Of a stretch of 64,000 bases of DNA, positions 24,670 through 34,393 are shown in pieces. The notes below the pieces were generated by a model that was not told the DNA's origin, made no database searches, and saw nothing but the letters and a program-made list of their open reading frames with translations. The stretch spans positions 372,001 through 436,000 of the forward strand of contig NZ_JASSOT010000063.1 in assembly GCF_030238365.1 (NCBI RefSeq), in the 5' to 3' direction. Origin of the DNA: Lelliottia wanjuensis. Lineage in GTDB: Bacteria > Pseudomonadota > Gammaproteobacteria > Enterobacterales > Enterobacteriaceae. The stretch's first letter is position 1. Every line of letters begins with the position of its first letter. A program made the translations under genes and the position numbers.

Positions 24670-27366
24670 CTACCCCTTCGCTTCCACCCGCCATCTGCGC
24701 GTCAGCGGTTTTTCGATTTCGACAATTAAGAACATCACAAAACCGATAATAAAGGTGATCACCCAGTAGCGGAACGGCAGCGATTCTGTGCCGAACAGCA
24801 TCTGCATAAACGGCGCGTAGATGATTAAAAGTTGCAGCACCAGCAGAACGCCGGTCACGATCCAGATACCCCGGTTCGCCAGCAGGCCTTTGCTTAATGA
24901 GAATCCGTCCGAGACGCGGCAGTTCAGCATGTAGAACCACTGGGCCGTCACCAGCGTCTGCAGCAGCACGGTGCGGATGAACTCCGGCGAATAGCCGCGC
25001 GGTTGCAGCCAGGCTTCCAGCACAAAGGCGCTGACGGCGATCATCGACCCGACGAAGATCACACGCCAGATGGCAAACCCGTCCATGACGTGCAGATTCG
25101 GGTTGCGCGGCGGGCGTTTCATGATGTTCTTCTCGCCCGCCTCAAACGCCAGGCCGAACGACAGGGTGGCGGAAGTCGCCATGTTCATCCACAGGATCAG
25201 CACCGGCGTCAGCGGAATCAGGTTGCCCGCCAGCAGGGCAATAATAATCAGCAGCCCCTGCGCCAGGTTAGTCGGCATGATGAACAGAATGGTTTTTTTC
25301 AGGTTATCGTAGACCCGACGGCCTTCGCGAACCGCGCTGGCGATGGTGGCGAAGTTGTCATCCGTGAGCACCATATCCGCCGCCTCTTTCGTCACCTCCG
25401 TGCCCTTGATACCCATGGCGATACCGACGTCAGCCTGTTTCAGGGCAGGCGCATCGTTAACGCCATCCCCGGTCATCCCGACCACCTCTTTCTTCGCTTG
25501 CAGGGCCTGCACCAGGCGGAATTTATCCTCCGGGCTGGTGCGGGCAAAGATATCAAATTTCTGCGCCGCGTCGCTCAGTTGCTGGTCATCCATCACCTCC
25601 AGCTCGCGCCCGGTGATCGCGTTCCCGGCGTTACCGATGCCCAGCATTTTGCCGATACTCATCGCCGTTTGCGGGTGGTCGCCGGTGATCATTTTCACGC
25701 GGATGCCCGCCTGCAGGCAGTCGCCGATGGCGGTAATGGCTTCCGGTCGCGGCGGGTCCATCATCCCGGCAATCCCGAGCAGGATCACGCCCTGCTGCAG
25801 ATCCGGGTGATCGAGCGTGGTTTGATCCACACCGGCCGGTTTCCAGGCCGCCGCCACCATGCGCAACCCTTCACGCGCGTACTCTTCGATCTGCGCTTCC
25901 CAGTAGGGCTGGTTGAGCGGCTCAAGGCCATTTTCCGTCTGCTGGTGCTGGCAGAGCCTGAACAGCACGTCCGGCGCGCCGGTAATCAAAATCATCTCCT
26001 CATCGCCGATGCGATGCAGGGTCGACATGTATTTGTAGAGGGAATCAAACGGGATTTTGCTGCGCAGCTCCGTCTGCACAGGTGGGAGTGGCACTTTGGC
26101 GGCTAAAACTTTCAGCGCCCCTTCCGTCGGCCCGCCGGTAATTTTCCACAGCCCCTGATCGTCTTTCATCAGTTGACTGTCGTTACAGAGATCGATGGTG
26201 CGCAGGTAGCGCTCCAGCAGCGAGCCGTGGGCCACCGTCACCGGCGTAGGGTCATCGATGGGATGAATATTCCCGACCGGCTCGTAGCTGTCGCCCTCGA
26301 CGCGGTAGATTTTATCCGCCGTGATCACCGCTTTGACGGTCATCTCGTTCATGGTCAGGGTGCCGGTTTTATCCGAGCAGATCACCGTCATCGCACCCAG
26401 AGTTTCGACCGTCGGCAGTTTGCGGATAATCGCCTTCTGCCGCGCCATCGTCTGCACGCCGAGGGAAAGGATAATCGAGATAATCGCCGGCAGACCTTCC
26501 GGGACCGAGGCCACCGCCAGGCTGATGAGCGACAGCATCAGTTCCGACACCGGCATATCGCGGAACAGCAGGCTGAAGACAAACAGCGCGGCCATCATCA
26601 CCAGGATAATAATGAAGATGGCTTTGCCGAGCTTATCCATCTGCACCAGCAGCGGGGTGCGGTGTTTTTCGATATCGGCCATCATCTGGTTGATATGGCC
26701 GAGCTCCGTATCGCCCCCCGTCGCCACGACGATCCCTTTCCCGCCGCCCGAGCTGACGGTAGTGCCGGAGAACAGCAGGTTGGTGCGATCCCCCAGCGGT
26801 AACTCCCCTTCCAGCCGCTCGGTGCCTTTTTCCACGACGGTCGATTCCCCCGTCAGGATCGCCTCTTCCACCCGCAGGTTATGGGCTTCGAGCAGTCGCA
26901 GGTCGGCGGGAATACGGTCACCCGCGCGGATCACCACGATATCGCCCGGCACCAGCGCGGTGGTCGGGATGGTTTCGTGATTCCCCTGACGCACCACGAC
27001 AGCCTCACTTGAGAGCATATTGCGGATACTCTGCAGGGATTTCTCAGCGTTGCTCTCCTGAATGTGACCGATCAGGGCGTTGATTACCGCCACGCCGAGG
27101 ATCACCAGGGTATCCACCCAATGGCCCATCACCGCCGTGAGCAGCGCCGCGGCCAGCAGGACATAGATCAGCACATCATTGAAGTGCGCTAAAAACCGCA
27201 ACCACGCGGGCTTGCCCGGTTTTTGCGGCAGGGCATTCTCCCCGTACTGCGCGAGACGCGCCGTGGCGTCCGCGCCGGAAATGCCGTCGGCGGAGCTGTT
27301 GGTTTGTGCCAGGGTTTCTTCTACGGAGAGCCGGTAAAACGGCTGGCCCGGTTTTTCTGTATTCAT
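24670..27366 (-). CDS. P2-type cation-transporting ATPase
   Basis: An 898-residue P-type ATPase of calcium-pump type. The actuator motif LTGES is at 171-175, PEGLP of the ion pathway at 289-293, the phosphorylated Asp332 in SDKTGT, and the hinge GDGVNDAPALKQADVGIAMG near residue 610. An N-terminal cation_ATPase_N domain and a C-terminal cation_ATPase_C domain frame about ten membrane segments. It moves a cation, probably Ca2+ or possibly Na+, out of the cytoplasm with ATP. GAGGA precedes the ATG at 27366. The universal stress gene lies just upstream and may share the transcript. E. coli K-12 has no close copy here. Ion specificity is not visible with certainty. Confidence 0.9.
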   Translation of the reverse strand: MNTEKPGQPFYRLSVEETLAQTNSSADGISGADATARLAQYGENALPQKPGKPAWLRFLAHFNDVLIYVLLAAALLTAVMGHWVDTLVILGVAVINALIGHIQESNAEKSLQSIRNMLSSEAVVVRQGNHETIPTTALVPGDIVVIRAGDRIPADLRLLEAHNLRVEEAILTGESTVVEKGTERLEGELPLGDRTNLLFSGTTVSSGGGKGIVVATGGDTELGHINQMMADIEKHRTPLLVQMDKLGKAIFIIILVMMAALFVFSLLFRDMPVSELMLSLISLAVASVPEGLPAIISIILSLGVQTMARQKAIIRKLPTVETLGAMTVICSDKTGTLTMNEMTVKAVITADKIYRVEGDSYEPVGNIHPIDDPTPVTVAHGSLLERYLRTIDLCNDSQLMKDDQGLWKITGGPTEGALKVLAAKVPLPPVQTELRSKIPFDSLYKYMSTLHRIGDEEMILITGAPDVLFRLCQHQQTENGLEPLNQPYWEAQIEEYAREGLRMVAAAWKPAGVDQTTLDHPDLQQGVILLGIAGMMDPPRPEAITAIGDCLQAGIRVKMITGDHPQTAMSIGKMLGIGNAGNAITGRELEVMDDQQLSDAAQKFDIFARTSPEDKFRLVQALQAKKEVVGMTGDGVNDAPALKQADVGIAMGIKGTEVTKEAADMVLTDDNFATIASAVREGRRVYDNLKKTILFIMPTNLAQGLLIIIALLAGNLIPLTPVLILWMNMATSATLSFGLAFEAGEKNIMKRPPRNPNLHVMDGFAIWRVIFVGSMIAVSAFVLEAWLQPRGYSPEFIRTVLLQTLVTAQWFYMLNCRVSDGFSLSKGLLANRGIWIVTGVLLVLQLLIIYAPFMQMLFGTESLPFRYWVITFIIGFVMFLIVEIEKPLTRRWRVEAKG

Positions 27367-27408
27367 TATTTCGTCCTCACGTCCTGCAACGAAAATCGCC
27401 CTTTGCCC

Positions 27409-27840
27409 TTAACGCACAACAAATACCGGCACGTGCGCGTAGCGAACAATATTGGCCGCATCCGAGCCGAGTAAATGGGTCTGAATATTGGGGTTGCGCG
27501 AGCCGATAATGATCACGTCCGCCGTCAGCTCGTCGCCGAGTTTTGTCACTTCATCGCGGACGTTGCCGCTGCGGACGTGAAAATGAATGCGATCCTGCGG
27601 AAAAGCGTTTTTTTGCGCCAGGGCGGTGAGTTTTTCTTTTGCGTTATTAATCATGTAGTCATCCATTTTCCGCGCGTCGGAGATAAACCCGCGGGTCAGT
27701 TCCGGCGAGAATTTGGGGATGACGTGCAGTAAATGAATATCCGCCGAGGAGGATTGCGCGAGGAACTGGGCATGGGCCAGCGCCTTATCGGCCAGGCCGA
27801 TTTCATAGACATCGACCGGAACCAGAATATTTCTGTACAT
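27409..27840 (-). CDS. Universal stress protein, UspF-like
   Basis: A 143-residue Usp domain protein. It starts MYRNILVPVDV and has the nucleotide-binding pattern near the C terminus (GSRNPNIQTHLLGSDAANIV) followed by VPVFVV. AAGGA lies 9 bases upstream of the ATG at 27840, so upstream in-frame codons to 27963 are excluded. UspF-type proteins bind ATP and act in stress and adhesion phenotypes. It lies 42 bases upstream of the P-type ATPase gene on the same strand and is likely in one operon with it. Confidence 0.9.
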   Translation of the reverse strand: MYRNILVPVDVYEIGLADKALAHAQFLAQSSSADIHLLHVIPKFSPELTRGFISDARKMDDYMINNAKEKLTALAQKNAFPQDRIHFHVRSGNVRDEVTKLGDELTADVIIIGSRNPNIQTHLLGSDAANIVRYAHVPVFVVR

Positions 27841-28209
27841 AGTGAGCATCCTTTTATTACCAATAAGAAAAGTAATGAATAACACTACAGGTCGTGGAAC
27901 ACAGAGGAATAAGCACCACCACCGGGTACGAAGAAATGAAAGGGATGTTATTAAACGTAGCACAGGACTCTCGTTATTTTACTGCCGCGCACTCATTATC
28001 TGAATAATCATGGATTAACACCTAAGTACTTTCTCATCTCTCATTCAAAGGCATGAATTCCGCGGGCCTGCCAATTTTAGGCTCGGCTTAACCTTTTCCC
28101 ACTTCACAGGCTATGCTCATAAAAAGACATTCTGGCTTGCTTAACAATCCACTACCGACGCTGGATGAGCATGCCTGACTCGCTTGCAGGTATTGGAAAG
28201 GGAGGAAAG
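27841..28209. other. Intergenic region between Usp/ATPase operon and small membrane gene
   Basis: About 370 bases between divergent transcription units. AT-rich, presumably promoters for both directions. No RNA gene or specific operator recognised. Confidence 0.4.
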
Positions 28210-28320
28210 ATGTTTGGATATAGCCTGATTCGCCTCGCGTTGTTTATTGCCCTGGCCATAGTGTCCAGCGCCGCCGTGGGATTATTGACTTATCTGGTGG
28301 TTTCGGCTCTCGCGGAATAA
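28210..28320 (+). CDS. 36-residue single-span membrane peptide
   Basis: A short frame behind a very strong ribosome site (GGGAGGAAAG ends one base before the ATG). It encodes MFGYSLIRLALFIALAI followed by more hydrophobic residues and ends LAE. One membrane segment covers residues about 6-32. I do not know it by name. It lies 57 bases upstream of an RND efflux operon on the same strand, so it might be a small pump partner in the manner of AcrZ, but that is only inference. Confidence 0.6.
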   Translation: MFGYSLIRLALFIALAIVSSAAVGLLTYLVVSALAE

Positions 28321-28377
28321 AACCGTGCAAGGTAAGTGTTCGTAATAAATAGCGTTTTTATTTATTAGGGGAATAGT

Positions 28378-29463
28378 GTGAATCGTTACGTTGCGCTGAT
28401 ACCAGTTCTTATTCTTTTCATTGCTGCCTGCGATCAAAAAGCGCCAGAAGCCACACCCCAGCCGAGAATGGTGAAAGTCGCCACGGTGACGGACGCAGGC
28501 CAGGCGCAGCAGCGCGTGTTTCCCGCCAGAATAGAGTCCGGCGACGCCACCGACCTCTCCTTTAAACGCGGCGGCCAGATTGAAACGCTCGATATTCGCC
28601 AGGGCACTCCCGTAAAACAGGGCCAGCAGCTGGCGAGCCTCAACGCGCGGGAAGCTCAGCAGCGCCTGAGAGACAGACAAACCTCCGCCACTCTGGCCCA
28701 GCGCCAGTTCGATCGCTTCCAGACGTTGGCCGGACGCCAGGCCATCTCCAAAGCCGAGATGGACGTGCAGCGTGCCACCCGCGATTCCGCCAATGCGGCG
28801 TTGAAAATCGCCCAGGAGGAGCTGAGCCAGATGACGCTCACCGCCCCTTTCGCGGGCACGGCGGCCAGCGTGCAGGTGCGCAATCATCAGGTCGTTTCTG
28901 CCGGGCAGCCGATTGTGACCCTGACCCGCACCGATCTGCTCGACGTGGTGTTTAGCATTCCGGAGAACCTCTTCAAAACTCTGGATATCCGTAACGCCGA
29001 CTATCGCCCGGTGGTGAAGATCAATTCGATTCCGGACCGCGAATTTAGCGCGGTATACAAAGAACACACCGGCAGCAGCGACAGCAATACTCTCACCTGG
29101 CAGGTGATTTTAACCATGCCGCGTCCGGATGATTTTCCGGCGGTGGGCGGCGTGAGCGGCACGGTGACGGTCAATCTGGCGAATCTCCCGGCGGGCGCGG
29201 GGCGCAATGCGCTGGTGGTGCCGGTGGAAGCGGTATTCAATCCGGATAACAGCCCGCGCAACCAGCCGCACGTCTGGGTGGTAAAAGGCGAAGGGGACAA
29301 TCTGCAGCTGGAAGATCGCCAGGTGACGGTCGGCCAGGTCACCGCTCAGGGGGTGATCATCACCGAGGGTCTGAAAGCCGGAGAGCGCGTCGTCGCGGCG
29401 GGCGTTGGCGAATTACACGCCCAGCAGCCGGTACGGATCTGGACGCGTGAGCGAGGTCTGTAA
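28378..29463 (+). CDS. RND efflux periplasmic adaptor, lipoprotein
   Basis: A 361-residue membrane fusion protein. It starts with GTG at 28378 after AGGGGAA. The signal peptide ends in the lipobox FIAAC with lipidated Cys18. A split biotinyl-lipoyl domain (IRQGTPVKQGQQL and MTLTAPFAGTAASV), an alpha-hairpin and beta-barrel parts follow. It bridges the inner membrane pump and an outer membrane channel, probably TolC. Its stop overlaps the start of the permease gene. Substrate unknown. No regulator gene lies next to it. Confidence 0.92.
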   Translation: MNRYVALIPVLILFIAACDQKAPEATPQPRMVKVATVTDAGQAQQRVFPARIESGDATDLSFKRGGQIETLDIRQGTPVKQGQQLASLNAREAQQRLRDRQTSATLAQRQFDRFQTLAGRQAISKAEMDVQRATRDSANAALKIAQEELSQMTLTAPFAGTAASVQVRNHQVVSAGQPIVTLTRTDLLDVVFSIPENLFKTLDIRNADYRPVVKINSIPDREFSAVYKEHTGSSDSNTLTWQVILTMPRPDDFPAVGGVSGTVTVNLANLPAGAGRNALVVPVEAVFNPDNSPRNQPHVWVVKGEGDNLQLEDRQVTVGQVTAQGVIITEGLKAGERVVAAGVGELHAQQPVRIWTRERGL

Positions 29464-32400
29464 TGGATATCTCTCGCCAGTTTATCGACAACCCGATTCG
29501 CGTCTGGCTGACGGTGCTGCTCCTCGGCGTCGGCGGGATTTTTGCCCTGCTCAATATTGGCCGACTGGAAGATCCGGCGTTTACCATTAAAACGGCGGTG
29601 GTGGTCACCCACTACCCCGGCGCCTCGGCCCAGCAGGTGGAAGAGGAGGTCACGCTGCCGCTGGAAAATGCCCTGCAACAGTTGCCCTACCTCGATAACG
29701 TCAGCTCGATCTCCTCCAACGGGCTGTCGCAAATCACCGTGAATATCGCCTCGCGTTACCACTCCAACGAGCTGCCGCAAATCTGGGACGAACTTCGCCG
29801 CCGCGTGGGCGACGCGTCGCGCCAGTTTCCACCGGGGGTGGTGACGCCCTTCGTCAATGACGACTTCGGCGATGTGTTTGGTTTTTTCTTTGCCATCTCG
29901 GGGGATAATTTTACCAATCCGGAGCTGTCTCAGTATGCCGACCAGCTGCGCCGCGAGCTGGTGCTGATCCCCGGCGTCGGGAAAGTGGCGATTGGCGGCG
30001 CGGTGCCGCAGCAGATTAATGTGGATATCAACCTCGCGAAAATGGCAGCGCGCGGGGTCACCCTCGGGCAGATTTCGACGCTGCTGGGGCGGGTGAACAG
30101 CGTAGCCAACGCCGGGGAGATCGCCTCCGGGAGCGAATCCATTCGTCTGCACCCGACGGGCGAGTTTGAAAATCTTGATGAACTCGGGGATTTGATTATC
30201 ACCCCGCCCGGCGTGGGCGCGGCGACGCGTTTGCGGGATATCGCCACCATTTCGCGCGGGCTGACGGTTTCCCCGTCGAGTATTTACCATGCCAACGGTC
30301 GTCAGGCCGTGACCATGGGCGTTTCGTTTATTCCGGGCGTGAACGTTATCGACGTGGGCCGCGCGCTGGAGGCCAAACTGCAGCAGATGTCAGCGGAAAA
30401 ACCGGCGGGGATTAACATCGATCTGTTCTATGACCAGGCAGCCGAAGTGGGCCACTCGGTGAACGGATTTATCATTAACTTCCTGATGGCGCTGGCGATT
30501 GTCATCGGCGTGCTGCTGATTTTTATGGGCTTGCGCAGCGGGATTATCATCGCCCTGTCGCTGGCCCTGAACGTGCTGGGCACGCTGCTGATCATGTACC
30601 TGTGGGGCATAGAGCTACAGCGCATCTCGCTCGGGGCGTTGATTATCGCCCTGAGTATGCTGGTGGATAATGCGATTGTGATCGTGGAAGGCGTCCTGAT
30701 CGCCCGGCAGCGCGGCTCCACGCTGATGACGGCGATTAACTACGTCATTCGCCGCTCTGCCCTGCCCCTGCTGGGCGCGACGGTGATCGCGATCCTCGCC
30801 TTTGCGCCGATTGGGCTGTCGCAGGATTCGACGGGCGAATACTGTAAATCCCTGTTCCAGGTGCTGCTGATCTCCCTGCTGCTGAGCTGGTTCTCGGCGC
30901 TGACCCTCACCCCGGTGATGATCAAATGGTGGCTGTTTAAGGGCCAGCAAACCGCCGACACACCGGCGGAGGTCGATCCCTACAACCGGCGCTTTTACCG
31001 TCTGTACCAGAACATGCTCAACGCGCTGCTGGTGCGCAAAACGATCACCCTGGCGCTGATGGCGGTTCTGCTGGCTGGCGCTATCTGGGGCTTCGGCGCG
31101 GTCCGGCAAAACTTCTTCCCGTCGTCGAATACGCCGATTTTCTTTGTCGACCTGTGGTTGCCCTATGGGACGGATATCGTCCAGACCGAAAGGATCACCA
31201 GCGAGATTGAAAAATCGATCAACGGCCAGCCGGGCGTGGTCACTACCGTCTCGACCATTGGTCAGGGGAGCATGCGTTTTATCCTCACCTACAGCGGCCA
31301 GCGGCAGTACAGCAACTACGCGCAAATCATGGTGCGCATGGACGATCAGCGTAACATTGCCCCCCTGACCCGCCACGTCGACGAGGATATTGCCCGCCAC
31401 TATCCGGAGATTAACGCCAGCACCAAACGGGTGATGTTCGGCCCGTCCGGCGACAGCGCCATTGAAGTGCGCATCAAAGGGCCGGATCCGGATCGGCTAC
31501 GGCTGATTGCCAGCCAGGTGGATGACATTCTGGCCCGCGATCCGGCGACGGACAGCGTCCGTAATGACTGGCAGAACCGCAGCAAAGTCATCCGCCCGCA
31601 GTACGTCGCCGCCTCCGGGCGCGAACTGGGGGTGGATAAACAGGATATCGACAGCGCGCTGGAGATGAATTTCTCCGGCAGCCGCGTCGGGTTGTACCGG
31701 GAAGGTTCGGACCTGCTGCCCGTGGTGGTGCGCCCGCCGGAGAGCGAGCGCCAGGATGCCAATCATCTCAACAACGTGCTGGTGTGGAGCCAAAACCGCC
31801 AGCAGTACATTCCCCTGAGCAACGTGGTGAGCGGCTTTGCGCTGGAGTGGGAAGATCCGCTGATCCTGCGCCGGGACCGCAGCCGGGTGCTGACGGTGCA
31901 GACCGACCCCGACCCGCTCAGTAACGAAACGTCCGGCGATATTCTGGCCCGGGTGAAACCGGAAATTGATGCCCTGCCGCTGCCGCACGGCTACAGCATT
32001 GAGTGGGGCGGCGACGCGGAAAACTCCAGCGAGGCGCAGCAGGGCATTTTCACCACCCTGCCGATCGGTTTCCTGGTGATGTTCATCATCACCATCCTGA
32101 TGTTTAGCTCGGTGAAAAACGCGGTGGCGATCTGGCTGACGGTGCCGCTGGCGCTGATCGGCGTGACGCCGGGCTTTTTACTCACTGGCATTCCGTTTGG
32201 TTTTATGGCGCTGATTGGGCTGCTGAGTCTGAGCGGGATGCTCATCCGTAACGGCATCGTGCTGGTGGAAGAGATTGAGCAGCAGAAAGAGCACAAAGCC
32301 CAGCATCAGGCGATCGTCGATGCCGCCACCTCGCGCTTGCGCCCTATTCTGCTGACGGCCTTTACCACGGTGCTGGGGCTGGCCCCGCTGCTGCGCGATG

Positions 32401-32525
32401 TCTTCTTCCAGAGCATGGCGGTGGTGATCATGTTTGGCCTGGGCTTTGCCACTATCTTGACGCTGCTGGTACTTCCGGTTATTTATGCCTGTTTCCACCC
32501 CACGGAGAGGGCTGAACCCCAATGA
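29463..32525 (+). CDS. RND efflux permease
   Basis: A 1020-residue inner membrane transporter of the HAE-1/AcrB superfamily branch that resembles MexF/TriC-like and metal-independent pumps. Twelve membrane segments are arranged in two repeats, each with a large periplasmic loop. The proton relay region is visible as ALSMLVDNAIVIVEG in segment 4. It starts with ATG at 29463, overlapping the adaptor gene by one base in TAATG, and overlaps the acyltransferase gene by ATGA at its end. With the adaptor it exports lipophilic compounds driven by protons; an outer membrane partner is not encoded here. Confidence 0.93.
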   Translation: MDISRQFIDNPIRVWLTVLLLGVGGIFALLNIGRLEDPAFTIKTAVVVTHYPGASAQQVEEEVTLPLENALQQLPYLDNVSSISSNGLSQITVNIASRYHSNELPQIWDELRRRVGDASRQFPPGVVTPFVNDDFGDVFGFFFAISGDNFTNPELSQYADQLRRELVLIPGVGKVAIGGAVPQQINVDINLAKMAARGVTLGQISTLLGRVNSVANAGEIASGSESIRLHPTGEFENLDELGDLIITPPGVGAATRLRDIATISRGLTVSPSSIYHANGRQAVTMGVSFIPGVNVIDVGRALEAKLQQMSAEKPAGINIDLFYDQAAEVGHSVNGFIINFLMALAIVIGVLLIFMGLRSGIIIALSLALNVLGTLLIMYLWGIELQRISLGALIIALSMLVDNAIVIVEGVLIARQRGSTLMTAINYVIRRSALPLLGATVIAILAFAPIGLSQDSTGEYCKSLFQVLLISLLLSWFSALTLTPVMIKWWLFKGQQTADTPAEVDPYNRRFYRLYQNMLNALLVRKTITLALMAVLLAGAIWGFGAVRQNFFPSSNTPIFFVDLWLPYGTDIVQTERITSEIEKSINGQPGVVTTVSTIGQGSMRFILTYSGQRQYSNYAQIMVRMDDQRNIAPLTRHVDEDIARHYPEINASTKRVMFGPSGDSAIEVRIKGPDPDRLRLIASQVDDILARDPATDSVRNDWQNRSKVIRPQYVAASGRELGVDKQDIDSALEMNFSGSRVGLYREGSDLLPVVVRPPESERQDANHLNNVLVWSQNRQQYIPLSNVVSGFALEWEDPLILRRDRSRVLTVQTDPDPLSNETSGDILARVKPEIDALPLPHGYSIEWGGDAENSSEAQQGIFTTLPIGFLVMFIITILMFSSVKNAVAIWLTVPLALIGVTPGFLLTGIPFGFMALIGLLSLSGMLIRNGIVLVEEIEQQKEHKAQHQAIVDAATSRLRPILLTAFTTVLGLAPLLRDVFFQSMAVVIMFGLGFATILTLLVLPVIYACFHPTERAEPQ

Positions 32526-33487
32526 ACCCAACCGGGCTGAACATTATTAAAACGCTGGGATGCATGACGGCGGTGACCTTTTTCACTCTGTACCACACCT
32601 GGGATCGCTACGATTACGATTATCACTGGATCCTCGGTTTCCTGACCTTTATCTCCACCATCGCCACGCCGCTGTTTTTTGTGGTGGCGGGTTATCTGGA
32701 CGCTCAGTCGCGGCACGGCTCGCGCTGGCAGCTCGGAAAGATCAAAGCGGTGGTGGTGGTGTTTCTGTTCTGGATGACGGTCTATTACCTGTGGGAGCCG
32801 TATCAGCGCGGGTATTTAATCCATCCGTGGTTTGTCTTCACCTTTATCGTGATTTACACCTTCCACCCGCTGATTGAGTGGCTAAGCCAGCGGCGACGTC
32901 TGTTTTTCGGCGTGATTTTCGCCCTGCTGGTGTTTGCCTATGGCTATGATTTGCTATCGGCGCTCTATCCCGAAAAGCATCTGCTGTCGCTGGCACCGCA
33001 GTATCGGCTCTGGACCTGGCTGCTGTTTTATCTCACCGGTCAGATTTTTTTCGACCCGCTGGTTTCCGCCTGGATCAGCAAAGACAAAGTGGTGAAAGCG
33101 GCCATTGCGGCGATTCCGGTGATTTATCTGTTCACCTGGTTTTATGAGCGGCACTTCTTTTTCGCCCTGTTCAAGGCGGATCGCAACGCATTTATTCTGA
33201 CCGGCTCGCAGATTTACATCCTGATCGTGGCGCTGGTAATTGCCGCCAACGGCGTGCGGTTTCGCAGGAATATCGAATTCAAAGAGGCGATTTTAGCCGC
33301 GGTCAGTAAGACGATGACCGGGGTGTATATTTTGCACTATTCGGTGTTTCACCTGCTTACGTCGCTGATCCCCGTGACCTCACTCACCACCAAACTGCTG
33401 CTGATTGGGCTGACGTTTGTGGCGTCGGTGCTGATTTCGATGCTGGCGCTGTCGCATTCGACGGTTAAGAAGATCATCACCCTTTGA
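32522..33487 (+). CDS. Inner membrane acyltransferase family protein
   Basis: A 321-residue protein with about ten membrane segments and the sequence style of the acyltransferase 3 family (segments FTLYHTWDRYDYDYH, TPLFFVVAGYL, ILHYSVFHLL). The usual N-terminal His of this family can be seen in LYHTWDR. Such enzymes O-acetylate or acylate polysaccharides and lipids. Coupling to an RND pump by a 4-base overlap is unusual. The substrate is not known; it may modify a surface glycan, or a compound handled by the pump. Confidence 0.82.
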   Translation: MNPTGLNIIKTLGCMTAVTFFTLYHTWDRYDYDYHWILGFLTFISTIATPLFFVVAGYLDAQSRHGSRWQLGKIKAVVVVFLFWMTVYYLWEPYQRGYLIHPWFVFTFIVIYTFHPLIEWLSQRRRLFFGVIFALLVFAYGYDLLSALYPEKHLLSLAPQYRLWTWLLFYLTGQIFFDPLVSAWISKDKVVKAAIAAIPVIYLFTWFYERHFFFALFKADRNAFILTGSQIYILIVALVIAANGVRFRRNIEFKEAILAAVSKTMTGVYILHYSVFHLLTSLIPVTSLTTKLLLIGLTFVASVLISMLALSHSTVKKIITL

Positions 33488-33502
33488 GACCGTGCGCGCT
33501 TC

Positions 33503-33580
33503 GCCCGGCGGCGCTGCGCTTGCACGGGCCTACAACGGCCAGCTCAAGTAGGCCGGGTAAGGCGCAGCCGCCACCCGGCT
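33503..33580. repeat. Paired REP elements (BIME)
   Basis: Two palindromic units of the type GCCCGGCGGCGCTGCGC and GTAGGCCGGGTAAGGCG stand in opposite orientation between convergent genes. They may stabilise both messages. Confidence 0.75.
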
Positions 33581-33593
33581 TCAGGCTCCGAAT

Positions 33594-34169
33594 TTAAAAC
33601 CCATACCGCAGCCACGCAAACAGCACGTTGCCGTTGTTATAAGTCCCCGGAATATAGGTGAACTGCACGTTCAGCCGTTTATACCCGGCGGAGAACAGCG
33701 GCAAAATGATCGGCAGCGGCACATAGTTCGCAAAATCCTGCCGCGCCGTGATCCCCGCCGTGACGCCAAGCCCGAGGCGGAAATCCTGCGCATTATCCAG
33801 ATACCAGCCCTTCTCCCAGCCGTAGCCGACAATTGGCTGCCATTCGTTGTGGGAATCTTTAAACATCATCGCGTAGAGAGAGCTCCAGTTCCCCTCTTCG
33901 TTATATCGAGAAACCCCAAACCCGCCGCCCCACGGCATTTCGTTGTAGTTATCGGTTTTCTCTTTGTCGTACATAAAGCGCGCATGCCAGCTCAGAAAGG
34001 GCAGATAGAGATCGTAGTTTTGCGGCTCATTCCACGTCCGGGAGACATCGTTGGTGAAGTTGTTCCACCAGCCGGTGATGCGCTGTTCCCCGTAAACGCC
34101 CGGCTCAGCATATAAAGGGGCCACAAACCACATCAACATAATGAGTAAGGCAATCCGAAGCGCGTGCAT
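33594..34169 (-). CDS. pagP: PagP, lipid A palmitoyltransferase
   Basis: A 191-residue outer membrane enzyme. The signal peptide ends near PLYA, and the mature part is an eight-strand barrel ending in Phe (WLRYGF). The catalytic residues are visible: His in LSWHARF, and Asp-Ser in FKDSHNEW. It transfers palmitate from phospholipids to lipid A, which protects against cationic peptides, and is PhoP-regulated in relatives. AGAGGGA precedes the ATG at 34169. In E. coli pagP lies elsewhere (near crcB), so this is a different position. Confidence 0.93.
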   Translation of the reverse strand: MHALRIALLIMLMWFVAPLYAEPGVYGEQRITGWWNNFTNDVSRTWNEPQNYDLYLPFLSWHARFMYDKEKTDNYNEMPWGGGFGVSRYNEEGNWSSLYAMMFKDSHNEWQPIVGYGWEKGWYLDNAQDFRLGLGVTAGITARQDFANYVPLPIILPLFSAGYKRLNVQFTYIPGTYNNGNVLFAWLRYGF

Positions 34170-34393
34170 AGTTAATCCCTCTGCAAATCGTTATGCGATA
34201 ACTAATACTGTAATCCCTTTTCTGGAAACCCCGTCGTCGCGTTTCGGAAATTTTACCGTACAGGGCGGATAAAATCATTTTCACCTGCCGCCTGTCGGGG
34301 TAGTCTCATGGTTCCCGTCTCCACGGCGGGCACGATGTGAGTAACCTTTTCCCCATACTAATAATGAAAAATACGGTACAGACAGGACTAAAA

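Noticed and set aside
25003..26802. Long open frames on the plus strand (for example 367 residues)
   Set aside because: They lie opposite the P-type ATPase gene, lack ribosome sites, and their products are rich in Arg, His and Gln as expected from antisense of GC-rich coding DNA.
29346..31400. Minus-strand frames opposite the RND permease
   Set aside because: Antisense shadows; the plus-strand permease has full family motifs.
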